64,000 bases of DNA from Bradyrhizobium sp. dw_78 (GTDB lineage Bacteria; Pseudomonadota; Alphaproteobacteria; Rhizobiales; Xanthobacteraceae): the NCBI RefSeq assembly GCF_018449525.1, contig NZ_JAAVUS010000012.1, positions 62,001 to 126,000 of the forward strand, given 5' to 3'. Shown piece by piece: positions 23,409 to 30,686 of this stretch; position 1 is the stretch's first letter; every line of letters starts with the position of its first letter. The position numbers were made by a program, and so were the translations under genes. The notes beneath the pieces were generated by a model. That model worked only from the letters and a program-made list of their open reading frames with translations. It was not told the origin of the DNA and did no database searches.

Positions 23409-23854
23409 TTCGCTCTCCAAATTTCGTTGAGATACGAAGCGTCGCGCGAATGATCTGCGAGCCAGAGAGAGAGCCGATCGGCATCGCCCTGTCGGAGAAC
23501 GCACCAAAAGGCGTCGATGACGCTCTGAGGCGTCCGGTACCGCGCAGGCTCGGTAGCGACCGGCACCGGATTGCGGTCTGCGGCCTCCCAGCACTCAATG
23601 CGACGCTCCATCTCGCGCCGGTCGAAGTCGCTGAGAGGTGGGCTGTTCACGCTGGCTTCATCATGAGGCGCCGGAGCAAACGCGATGATCGCTTGAATCG
23701 TGTCCTGGCCATGGACCTCAGGCAGACCCCAGCACTCGGCGAGTCTCTGGAGGGTATCGACCGCAACATGCAAGTCGATCAGGCCGCGGTCATACAGTTC
23801 CGCCTGAAGGCCGCAGACTTCGATGAAGTCATCAAGATCGCCGAGCACCGTCAT
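23387..23854 (-). CDS. Hypothetical protein of the replication module, 155 aa
   Basis: Soluble, acidic and helical (DLDDFIEVCGLQAELYDRGL ... VIDAFWCVLRQGDADRLSLW). It overlaps the PC4 gene by ATGA at its start and the helicase start at its end, so it is translated as part of the same operon. No domain is recognised. A helicase accessory or primase-like partner is possible only by position. Confidence 0.65.
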   Translation of the reverse strand: MTVLGDLDDFIEVCGLQAELYDRGLIDLHVAVDTLQRLAECWGLPEVHGQDTIQAIIAFAPAPHDEASVNSPPLSDFDRREMERRIECWEAADRNPVPVATEPARYRTPQSVIDAFWCVLRQGDADRLSLWLADHSRDASYLNEIWRAKCSTAAA

Positions 23855-24222
23855 TGCACGGCCTCGAGGAGACCGAGTTCGATCGCCAGCACCTCAGCCT
23901 TTTCCAGGGCCTTCCGGATCTCTGGGAGCCTGTCGATACCGATCGCGACGCCACGGGTGGTCGGCCTGCTGCACCCGTCCGATCCAACGAAGAATTGCCG
24001 GATGTCGAGAATCGGCCTGCCTTTGTACCGTTTCAGCGTCACACGGACATGATTGACGCGGCGGCGCCCCTTCCAGACGTCGGCAACCTTGATATCTTCG
24101 GCGAGGGGATCGTCGGCTGGGGACGTTGCGAACTCGGGGTCCGAGCAGATATCGAGAGGCTGCGACCACCTTCCACAGCGATCAGCCTTTCGACCCCGCC
24201 CTCTCACGGCGGGGTTTTTCAT
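23851..24222 (-). CDS. PC4-type ssDNA-binding protein
   Basis: 123 residues. The C-terminal 75 residues fit the PC4/p15 coactivator fold: RVTLKRYKGRPILDIRQFF, then a loop with DG and TTRGVAIGIDRLPEIRKALE. Bacterial and phage PC4 proteins dimerise and bind single-stranded DNA. The N-terminus is basic (GRGRKADRCGRW). Encoded between the HTH protein and the helicase, it likely coats unwound DNA. Confidence 0.72.
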   Translation of the reverse strand: MKNPAVRGRGRKADRCGRWSQPLDICSDPEFATSPADDPLAEDIKVADVWKGRRRVNHVRVTLKRYKGRPILDIRQFFVGSDGCSRPTTRGVAIGIDRLPEIRKALEKAEVLAIELGLLEAVQ

Positions 24223-24425
24223 GCTGCGCTCGGATTCATCGCCGGCAAGGCGGCAAGCCAGGCGCTTTCGTCCTCGATTGTGATGAGCGTGGCACTGCCG
24301 ACCTTTCGGGCATTCAGCCGGCCGGCCTTCAGCTCGAGGTAAACTTGAGCGCGTGAGATGCTGTTACGGTGAGCAAATTCGTCGATGCGAAAAGCTCGCT
24401 TCTGAAAAGTCGGCTGAGTGTCCAT
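24219..24425 (-). CDS. AlpA/excisionase-type HTH protein
   Basis: 68 residues. The pattern FRIDEFAHRNSISRAQVYLE, then KAGRLNARKVGSATLITIED is the canonical small HTH_17 excisionase fold ending in a wing. Such proteins act as recombination directionality factors or activate integrase genes in prophages and satellites. It overlaps the PC4 gene by four bases and is encoded downstream of the integrase on the same strand. Confidence 0.78.
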   Translation of the reverse strand: MDTQPTFQKRAFRIDEFAHRNSISRAQVYLELKAGRLNARKVGSATLITIEDESAWLAALPAMNPSAA

Positions 24426-24498
24426 CGGAATTTTCCTGCGTGCTGTTGATGCAGGAAAGATGGACTGATCCGGCGCGGATGTCGGACGACAATGGCCG

Positions 24499-25086
24499 CT
24501 AATGGCCGGCCGGTAATTCTGCCCGAATGCGTTTCAAGATTTCCGTGACCTTCCTCTTAAACTGTGACTCGCGAGGGACTGGCTGCCTCCTGCGCTCCAG
24601 GTAGTCCGTAACCGATCTGATCAGATCGTTTTGAGATCGCCAGCCCTCGGTTTTGTTTTCCGGTTTTAGGAAGTCGCCGAGATCTGCAAATTTCGTGCGA
24701 ATGAACTGCTCAATATCGTCCCAATCATATTTTACAGCGGCGCCAGGTCCCACGCGGGGCACTTTTGGCGCTGGAAGATCTTTTCGATCGACATAAACCC
24801 AATGTGGCACGGGGATTCGACGACGAATACGGGACGGGCGGCGCCGATCGCGATCAATGACCATTATCTGATACGGCTTTAACTGCGGATCGCGCGCGCC
24901 GTCCCGATCATGGGTAGCCCCATCGGCAATACAAAACGCTGCTGCTGAGATAGGCACGGGATCGAGGTCACCCCGCGCCTCGCCGCTGTAGATGTAGGGA
25001 GTGATCTCGCCTGCCAGTATTTTCGCCCAAAGCTCTGGGCCAGCAACAATTACGTAGTTGGGAAAGGGAGGCGACTTGTCACTCAC
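24499..25086 (-). CDS. Hypothetical protein next to integrase, 195 aa
   Basis: Begins MSDKSPPFPNYVIVAGPELW. It contains beta-rich and basic patches (YQIMVIDRDRRRPSRIRRRI) and a helical C-terminus with RKVTEILKRIRAELP. Part of the sequence (LWAKILAGEITPYIYSGEAR) resembles proteins accompanying integrases in islands, but I cannot name a family. ATGA overlap with the integrase gene shows that the two are co-translated. Confidence 0.65.
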   Translation of the reverse strand: MSDKSPPFPNYVIVAGPELWAKILAGEITPYIYSGEARGDLDPVPISAAAFCIADGATHDRDGARDPQLKPYQIMVIDRDRRRPSRIRRRIPVPHWVYVDRKDLPAPKVPRVGPGAAVKYDWDDIEQFIRTKFADLGDFLKPENKTEGWRSQNDLIRSVTDYLERRRQPVPRESQFKRKVTEILKRIRAELPAGH

Positions 25087-26366
25087 GAAGCGGCTTTCGT
25101 CATCGAGGCGACGTTGCTTTGCTCTACCCCGCCGAACCGCGGCGCGCCGGCCCGGATCGCATCCGCGACATAGCTTGGCGCCAGATGGCCGTAGTGCTTT
25201 TCCACCATGCGGGTGTCGCTGTGACCGAGGTTCTTCGCTACGACCATTAACGGCACACCGTTCATGACCGCATGGCTGGCCCAGGTGTGGCGCAAGCCAT
25301 GGAAATTGATAGGGGGGTCGATCTTCGCGTGCTTATTAGCCTCACTCATCGGCTCTTTCTGATGATCCTTCTTCCACGGCTCGCCGTCGTCCTTGAGGAA
25401 CATGAAAGTGGTCCCCGGGCGGCCGGCGGTGATCGAGCGGAAGAATGCGGCGCCGTCTTCGGTCAGGTGAATATGCCGCGACTTGCTTGATTTAGATTTG
25501 CGAATCCCTACCGTGCCCGAGTTATGGCTGAAGTCGGACACTTTGAGCCTGGTGAGTTCGCCATAACGCGCCCCGGTCTCAAGCGCTCCGCGGGCCAAGC
25601 GGCGAAAATCCGTCTCGGAGGCGTTCAGCAGCCGCGTAACCTCGCTAAGCTCGAGATACCGCACGCGCGCGGCGTCGACACCCTTGAATGGCTCGACGGC
25701 CCGCCAAGCAGCGTCGGTTGGCACCTTTCGGTCCCTCCATGCCCTGTTCAAGGCAGCCTTGAGGACGGTCAGGATACGATTTGCGGTCGAGCGGCGGCGG
25801 CGCTGGTGCTCCTCCGGGTCGGTGATCTCCTTGAACCGTTGCTCCTTGCCCTTCTTCACTCGAATCCGCGCGCCAGCCTTTACGAGGTTGTGATGCCATT
25901 CCTCGATCGCGTCCTTCGTCAAATCCTTGACCTCGGTGCTGCCGAGCGCGGGCAGGATGAAAGCATCGGCGGCATACCGGCTGAACCGGGCTGATTTACG
26001 CTTGGCTTCCAGGAACTCGATATAGGCGTCGATGGCGGCTTTCACCGTAAGCGGGCCGGTCTTGCCGGCAGCCTGATTGGCCCGCTCGACCATCAGGTCC
26101 CGCGCCTTCGATTGGGCCTGTGAAAAGCTCAGGATCTTCTCGCCGTCGGCGTCGGAAAAGTCGTCGGCCGGGCCGATCGTCTCGACCTCGTACTTCTGCT
26201 CCCCGACATAGTGCCGAACTACCCAATTGCCGGCACCGGTCTTGAGTCTTCGATAGCCGAGGTGAAGCCCCTCCTCCATGACGCGGTAATGGGGCTTCCC
26301 GCGCGCCGGCAATCGCCGACGGGCCTCCCGCTTTTCCAGGTTCGCGTCGCGGACAGTACGGGCCAT
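25083..26366 (-). CDS. Tyrosine recombinase (phage integrase)
   Basis: 427 residues from ATG 26366 (MARTVRDANLEKREARRRLP), with GAGG 8 bases upstream. It has an N-terminal arm-binding region, a SAM-like core-binding domain around 110-200, and a catalytic domain. Catalytic residues are visible: Arg in ARYGELTRLKVSD, His/Arg in FHGLRHTWASH, His in LGHSDTRM and the Tyr nucleophile in VEKHYGHL. It integrates the element into tRNA-Glu. One 25-bp end repeat lies 33 bases upstream of the ATG, which could couple arm binding to control of its own promoter. Confidence 0.95.
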   Translation of the reverse strand: MARTVRDANLEKREARRRLPARGKPHYRVMEEGLHLGYRRLKTGAGNWVVRHYVGEQKYEVETIGPADDFSDADGEKILSFSQAQSKARDLMVERANQAAGKTGPLTVKAAIDAYIEFLEAKRKSARFSRYAADAFILPALGSTEVKDLTKDAIEEWHHNLVKAGARIRVKKGKEQRFKEITDPEEHQRRRRSTANRILTVLKAALNRAWRDRKVPTDAAWRAVEPFKGVDAARVRYLELSEVTRLLNASETDFRRLARGALETGARYGELTRLKVSDFSHNSGTVGIRKSKSSKSRHIHLTEDGAAFFRSITAGRPGTTFMFLKDDGEPWKKDHQKEPMSEANKHAKIDPPINFHGLRHTWASHAVMNGVPLMVVAKNLGHSDTRMVEKHYGHLAPSYVADAIRAGAPRFGGVEQSNVASMTKAAS

Positions 26367-26398
26367 GGATTGCGCCTCTACAAGGATGAGAAATCGCC

Positions 26399-26423
26399 GT
26401 GTCCAACATCTGTCCAATATACG
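26399..26423 (+). repeat. Right copy of the 25-bp element-end repeat
   Basis: Identical to 9488-9512 and in the same direction, 102 bases inside attR and upstream of the integrase. It has the same TGTCCAA pair with an 11-base period. Confidence 0.6.
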
Positions 26424-26525
26424 TGGCTAGACGTCAATGGACAGGCATGGCCCTATGTGGCAGATTCTACTGTATTATTTGAGGTTTTCAAACGGAGATA
26501 GACGGCCATGAACCAATTCTTATCT

Positions 26526-26569
26526 CTTTCACGGTGGAGAGAGCGGTTCGATTCCGCTAGGGAGCGCCA
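26526..26569 (+). repeat. attR: orphan 3' end of tRNA-Glu
   Basis: Perfect 44-bp copy of the tRNA-Glu 3' end. No D arm or 5' acceptor strand precedes it, so it is not a functional tRNA gene. It marks the right boundary of the element. Confidence 0.95.
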
Positions 26570-26655
26570 CGGCGCAAAATCTTAAAAAATTCAATCACGC
26601 GCTTCGACGTGCAGATTCTGTTCGACAACCGCGAACCGAGCTCCCGTCACATGGA

Positions 26656-26943
26656 TTATTCCGGCTCGTCAACCGCTACATGGATGCGGGCAAGAAAGAG
26701 CGGGCTATGGCGACGTGACGATTGAGGCCCGGCTTCGCGCAAGATACTCTCGCGCAGTCGATCCCGAATGACGTAAACGCTACGGCCGGCTGGCGTGGCC
26801 TGCCATCCATCCGCGCTCTTTTCAATCAAGCCGTGCTCCACCAAACTGACAAAACCTTCATCCGTCGGCTCATAACTCGAGCCTTCAACCAGTTTTCTCA
26901 ATAGGTCTCGCGCATCGGCACTCAAATTGTTCCAGTGAACCAT
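26656..26943 (-). CDS. Hypothetical protein, winged-helix-like
   Basis: 95 residues from ATG 26943 (MVHWNNLSADARDLLRKLVE). The longer frame would add 30 residues that do not look coding. The layout helix-helix-wing (GFVSLVEHGLIEKSADGWQA, TPAGRSVYVIRDRL) suggests a small winged-helix domain. It is the first chromosomal gene beyond attR. Confidence 0.55.
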   Translation of the reverse strand: MVHWNNLSADARDLLRKLVEGSSYEPTDEGFVSLVEHGLIEKSADGWQATPAGRSVYVIRDRLRESILREAGPQSSRRHSPLFLARIHVAVDEPE

Positions 26944-27230
26944 CGGCGCCCCAAAATCGATTTCTTCAATAATTTTGAGGTCACTGGTCCAGCAGCATGC
27001 GTGCGAAAACGCTCCCCTGCCGATGAATCTCAAACCTCAGAAAAGTAATTCTGATCACGCCATTCGCGTTCCGCACACGAAGAGAAAAATCCACGCCGTA
27101 CAGCGAGCCCGAAAACAAGCTCGTCGGCTCAGTTGCCCTGAAGCGGAATTGCAGCCGACAAGACCAAGGCGCCGCGATGGCGGAACGCCAACATCAAAGG
27201 CGACGATATGGAATCTGCTTTTTGGTCGGC

Positions 27231-27449
27231 TTATTTTTGACTGGCCGCATCCGGAGAAGGATCGACGATCAGACGCGGGGCGTCCGCATAGGCGGGCTCG
27301 CCGCGAGCGTTCACATACCAACGGCTTCGCAGGAAAAGACTCTCAACCAGAAAGGGAAAACTCGGGAAGGCCTGACCGGTCGGCGGCTTGATCACACGAG
27401 CCGCAATTCCCGGAAACTTCAGCCTGTAAATTTTACCAACACGCAGCAT
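27231..27449 (-). CDS. Hypothetical protein, 72 aa
   Basis: Begins MLRVGKIYRLKFPGIAARVI and continues PPTGQAFPSFPFLVESLFLR then RWYVNARGEPAYADAPRLI. The mix of aromatic and basic beta strands looks like a real small fold. There is no signal peptide and the start is not certain. Function unknown. Confidence 0.5.
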   Translation of the reverse strand: MLRVGKIYRLKFPGIAARVIKPPTGQAFPSFPFLVESLFLRSRWYVNARGEPAYADAPRLIVDPSPDAASQK

Positions 27450-28097
27450 GGCACAAACCTAACTAATGGATCGTTACCATCTGGGTTCCCGTGCGTAAAT
27501 GGGATTTTTTGCAAGGACACGATAAGGTTACAGGACAGCCGCAAGCGGGAACTGCCTCCGGAATCGGGAATGCACGGGGGATGCCCCACCAGCGGCGTCC
27601 CCTTCCCCAATCGCAGCAAGACAGCTCAAGTCGATATGCGGCGTTGGCGTTTCATGGTTTTATATTACCTTTTCCGATCTATCGCTTTTAAATGGCGGAT
27701 CAACATCCCCGGCAGATCGGCCACAGCATTTGCCGATCTGCTGACCTCACAGAATATTTCGATATGTTGCTCATCATGACTGATCGCGGCCATACCCGGC
27801 GTCCCCAAGGTTCACCACGGGGCCATCGTGAGACCCGACCGCCCCCTCTGCTCCTCGGAAAAAGATCAGCCGACGCGTCTCTGGCGTAGACCGATCACAG
27901 ATACATCATGGCGCCGCACCAGAACGCGGTGCGGCCTGTGTACGGGAGCAGAAAATCGCACGCCCGCCGATAGACATGGCGCGCGATTACAGGCATTTTG
28001 CTGAAAGAAATCCGATAAACTCCTTGATCGTATTAAATAATAGCGAAAGCGCTCGCCAGCATTCCGGCGGGATGCTGTTATAAATCAAAGGATTGGA
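27450..28097. other. Gene-poor interval
   Basis: About 650 bases. It holds one GC-rich hairpin (GCCGCACC ... GGTGCGGC at 27913-27935) and a short reverse frame at 27700-27777 that ends in the ICRGC tail described separately. Otherwise I see nothing. Confidence 0.5.
27700..27777 (-). pseudogene. Short frame ending in ICRGC, possible relic of a CRGC-tail gene
   Basis: 25 codons ending SADRQMLWPICRGC at TGA 27700-27702. The final five residues equal those of the secreted proteins at 28098 and 30344. There is no signal peptide and no ribosome site. It may be an eroded paralogue, or chance. Confidence 0.3.
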
Positions 28098-28367
28098 ATG
28101 AAACTCTTTCCTATCGTCGCGGCGATGTGCGTGCTGTGCGAAGCGGCGAATGCGCAGACGCCGGACTGCAGATCGATACCGGATCCTGCCGCCAGACTGG
28201 CGTGTTACGACCGATCAGCACCGTCGGTTGCGTCATCGCCAGCCACCCGGCAAGCCATGCGCGCGGCGCCGGCTCCGAAAGTCGACGGCGCCGGATATGT
28301 CGACTCGATCGCCGCGGAGGACGCGCTCATGAAGGATCGAATGAAAGGGATCTGTCGCGGCTGTTGA
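28098..28367 (+). CDS. Small secreted protein with C-terminal CRGC tail
   Basis: 89 residues after an AAAGGATTGGA ribosome site. Residues 1-20 are a signal peptide (MKLFPIVAAMCVLCEAANAQ). The mature start PDCRSIPDPAARLACYD has a Cys pair typical of small periplasmic proteins. The end is EDALMKDRMKGICRGC. The same Cys-Arg-Gly-Cys terminus occurs in the unrelated secreted protein at 30344. Function unknown. Confidence 0.7.
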   Translation: MKLFPIVAAMCVLCEAANAQTPDCRSIPDPAARLACYDRSAPSVASSPATRQAMRAAPAPKVDGAGYVDSIAAEDALMKDRMKGICRGC

Positions 28368-28482
28368 GCGGATAACGCCGTCGGCGCCAACCGAGGGAAC
28401 ATCCGCCGCCCTTCGGGGTTCGCCTTCACAGCCAAGTTTCAAGCGGTCGCTAATATAGAGAAATGGCCTGTTTGTCGTCCCG

Positions 28483-29517
28483 ATGAACCTCCTGGCGTCC
28501 CTCCCGACCGTTATCGGCACTGCGGCCATCGCACCTGCGTTGCTGATCCTGTGGCTCGTCATCGCTGCGGACGAGCGTCCGGGTCCGGCCCCCAGGGTCT
28601 GGACCGCCTTCCTGCTCGGCGCCGCCAGCATTTTGCTGCTGGGAATTGCGCGCGCGCCGTTCGTGCGGTTGCTTGAGACACCCGGAAACCCGTGGATTTC
28701 ACAGGTTTTGCATTCGATCTTTGGAGTCGCCCTGCCGGAGGAAGCGGTCAAGATCCTGGTCATCGTCGCGGTTTCCGCGCGGCGGCGGCCGCTGGTGGAC
28801 CCGATGGACACCGTTGTCTACGGCGCGGCGGCCGGCCTTGGCTTCGCGGCTTACGAAAATCTCGCTTATCTGGTGCAGCATGCCGACATGTGGCGCGCGC
28901 TGGCGGCGTTGCGCAGCGTCCTGACGGTGCCGTTTCATGGCGCGCTCGGCATCATCGCCGGCGCCTATCTGGCGATCGCCCGTTCGGGCACCGCGCTCGG
29001 CGCTCACCGGCACCACCGCGACTGGGCCCGCGTCTCAAGCTGGCTCCTCGTTCTGTTTGCGCCGGTTGGGCTGCACGCCGCCTTCGATTTTCCGCTGCTG
29101 AGCTTGCAGCAAAACCCAGACATCGATTCCACCGTCAGGTTCGTTCTGGGATCGGCGAGCGTGCTGATCGGATTCAGCTCTATCGCGTTCGCGATCCGGC
29201 TGGTGCGGCGCGTCGGCCGCCATCACGCCCCGCGCACCGAGCTTGCGCGCGAACGGCTGGCCCAGTTGCGGCGGATGTGGGCATTGCTGGTGGTGGGCAG
29301 CGGCGCGGGCTTTGTCGGGCTTGCCTTTGTGCTGACGTCGATCCACCACTGGGTGGTCAATCCCGAACGCGAGGTGTCGCTGGTCATTCCCATCGGCTTC
29401 GTGTCGATCATGATCGGCATCGCACTCCTGGTGGTGACCACGGCGATCTACTTTCTTGGCCGCAGCCGGATGCGCGGGACATCGCAAGGCCTTTCTTCGG
29501 CGTCCAGTCGGGGATAG
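28483..29517 (+). CDS. PrsW-like intramembrane metalloprotease
   Basis: 344 residues with about eight to nine membrane helices. Family motifs are present: LPEEAVKIL (EE pair), GFAAYENLAYL, PFHGALGIIAGAYL and GLHAAFDFPL. The Glu and His residues of these motifs form the predicted metal site. PrsW proteins cut membrane-bound substrates such as anti-sigma factors. No anti-sigma gene is beside it, so the substrate is unknown. The upstream neighbour is a secreted small protein. Confidence 0.82.
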   Translation: MNLLASLPTVIGTAAIAPALLILWLVIAADERPGPAPRVWTAFLLGAASILLLGIARAPFVRLLETPGNPWISQVLHSIFGVALPEEAVKILVIVAVSARRRPLVDPMDTVVYGAAAGLGFAAYENLAYLVQHADMWRALAALRSVLTVPFHGALGIIAGAYLAIARSGTALGAHRHHRDWARVSSWLLVLFAPVGLHAAFDFPLLSLQQNPDIDSTVRFVLGSASVLIGFSSIAFAIRLVRRVGRHHAPRTELARERLAQLRRMWALLVVGSGAGFVGLAFVLTSIHHWVVNPEREVSLVIPIGFVSIMIGIALLVVTTAIYFLGRSRMRGTSQGLSSASSRG

Positions 29518-29672
29518 GCTTGCGTGCCCTTGGACTCGACTCCTTTTGACGTGGCTCAAGGCTCGCCTCGGGATTTGGTTTACTTGGCCGCAACAGCGCC
29601 GTGCATACATCCGATCCGCGTCGCTGAACTGTTGTTATTCCAGATCGGCAGCGTCGGCATCGGGAGACTCCA

Positions 29673-30251
29673 ATGACCCTTCCTCAGGACCTCACTAATC
29701 TGCAATCCAAAGTAGGCGCCGCGGTACACGAACATTGGAAGGCCTTCCTGTTTGAAGGCATCCTGCTGGTCGTGCTGGGATTGGCGGCGATCATCGTTCC
29801 GCCGCTCGCCAGTCTGGCCGTCACCATTTTTCTGGGCTGGCTGTTTCTGATCAGCGGCATCGCCGGACTCGTTTTGTCGTTCTGGGCACGGCAAGCGCCG
29901 GGTTTCTGGTGGTCGCTGATTTCGGCGGTGCTGGCGATCGCCGCCGGCTTTATCCTGCTGGCGCAGCCGGTGCAGGGCACGCTGACTCTGACCATCGTGG
30001 TCGGCGCCTATTTCCTCGCCGAAGGCGTCACCACCATCATGTACGCGCTGGAACATCGCCGCGAATTATCGGAACAATGGTCATGGCTGCTGATATCGGG
30101 TCTGATGGATATCGTGATCGCCGGCATCATCATCGCCGGGTTGCCGGGATCGGCGCTGTGGGCCGTCGGCCTGTTGGTCGGCATCAATCTCGTGTTCGGC
30201 GGCGCGACACTGATCGGCGTGGCGTTCGCCGCCCGCAACAGCGCATCGTAG
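29673..30251 (+). CDS. HdeD-family (DUF308) membrane protein
   Basis: 192 residues with six membrane helices in three pairs. Typical stretches are FLFEGILLVVLGLAAIIVPP, FLGWLFLISGIAGLVLSFWA and YFLAEGVTTIMYALEHRREL. HdeD in E. coli supports acid resistance at high cell density; the biochemical role of the family is not settled. Monocistronic. Confidence 0.88.
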   Translation: MTLPQDLTNLQSKVGAAVHEHWKAFLFEGILLVVLGLAAIIVPPLASLAVTIFLGWLFLISGIAGLVLSFWARQAPGFWWSLISAVLAIAAGFILLAQPVQGTLTLTIVVGAYFLAEGVTTIMYALEHRRELSEQWSWLLISGLMDIVIAGIIIAGLPGSALWAVGLLVGINLVFGGATLIGVAFAARNSAS

Positions 30252-30343
30252 CGCCTTCGCGCAAACAGCTTGCGGATAAACAGTTTGCCCCGGCTTGAAC
30301 CGGGGTAACTATCCGAAACGGACCTGCCTTGGCAGCGTGCCGG

Positions 30344-30610
30344 TCAGCAGCCTCGGCAGATACTCTTGATCTTGCGGTCGAGGTCGGCGTCTTCCTTGTT
30401 CACCGGATTGTTCGGATCGCTGAGGTTCTTCTCGTTCGGCACCTGATCGGCACGTGGCTGGCGATGGCCGACCGGGGCCTCGGGAAGGGCTCCGGATGAT
30501 GAATTGGGAGAGGACGTTGACGCCCCCGTGGTCGTGCCCTGCGCCATCGCCAGAGAACCTCCGGCCAGGAACAGCATCGTTGTGACGGTTGTTATGATCA
30601 GCTTACGCAT
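30344..30610 (-). CDS. Small secreted protein with C-terminal CRGC tail
   Basis: 88 residues from ATG 30610, which has GTGGAG upstream. Residues 1-23 are a signal peptide (MRKLIITTVTTMLFLAGGSL, cleavage near AMA). The mature chain is Ser/Thr/Pro-rich and disordered with PEAPVGHRQPRADQVPNEKN. It ends DADLDRKIKSICRGC, matching the tail of the gene at 28098. It lies downstream of the epmA-epmB pair on the same strand. Confidence 0.72.
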   Translation of the reverse strand: MRKLIITTVTTMLFLAGGSLAMAQGTTTGASTSSPNSSSGALPEAPVGHRQPRADQVPNEKNLSDPNNPVNKEDADLDRKIKSICRGC

Positions 30611-30686
30611 CTGAATTCTCCACTCCAGAGAAGCGCTCACCTTACGGTTGCGAATCGTAGCGCTTCCTCCGCCTGTCTTCGCTCGA

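Larger units (their letters stand above)
9409..26569. mobile_element. Integrated element at tRNA-Glu, decayed prophage-like, about 17.1 kb
   Basis: Bounded by a perfect 44-bp direct repeat: 9409-9452 inside tRNA-Glu and 26526-26569 as an orphan tRNA 3' end. A tyrosine recombinase gene lies 160 bases inside the right end. Cargo in order from the right: integrase, hypothetical, HTH, PC4 protein, hypothetical, helicase, gene-poor repeat region, four small genes, internal virion/lysozyme protein, tailspike, acyltransferase, two truncated genes, Tat-motif protein, SLATT-like protein. No capsid, portal or terminase gene is visible and lysis genes are fragmentary. Confidence 0.93.

Noticed and set aside
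23409..23594. N-terminal extension of the helicase frame
   Set aside because: It runs through the 155-aa gene in another frame and is Arg/Ser-rich; GTG 23408 has a ribosome site and fits gene overlap.
26526..26569. Second tRNA-Glu gene at the right end of the element
   Set aside because: Only the 3' part is present; no D arm or 5' acceptor strand. It is the att repeat.
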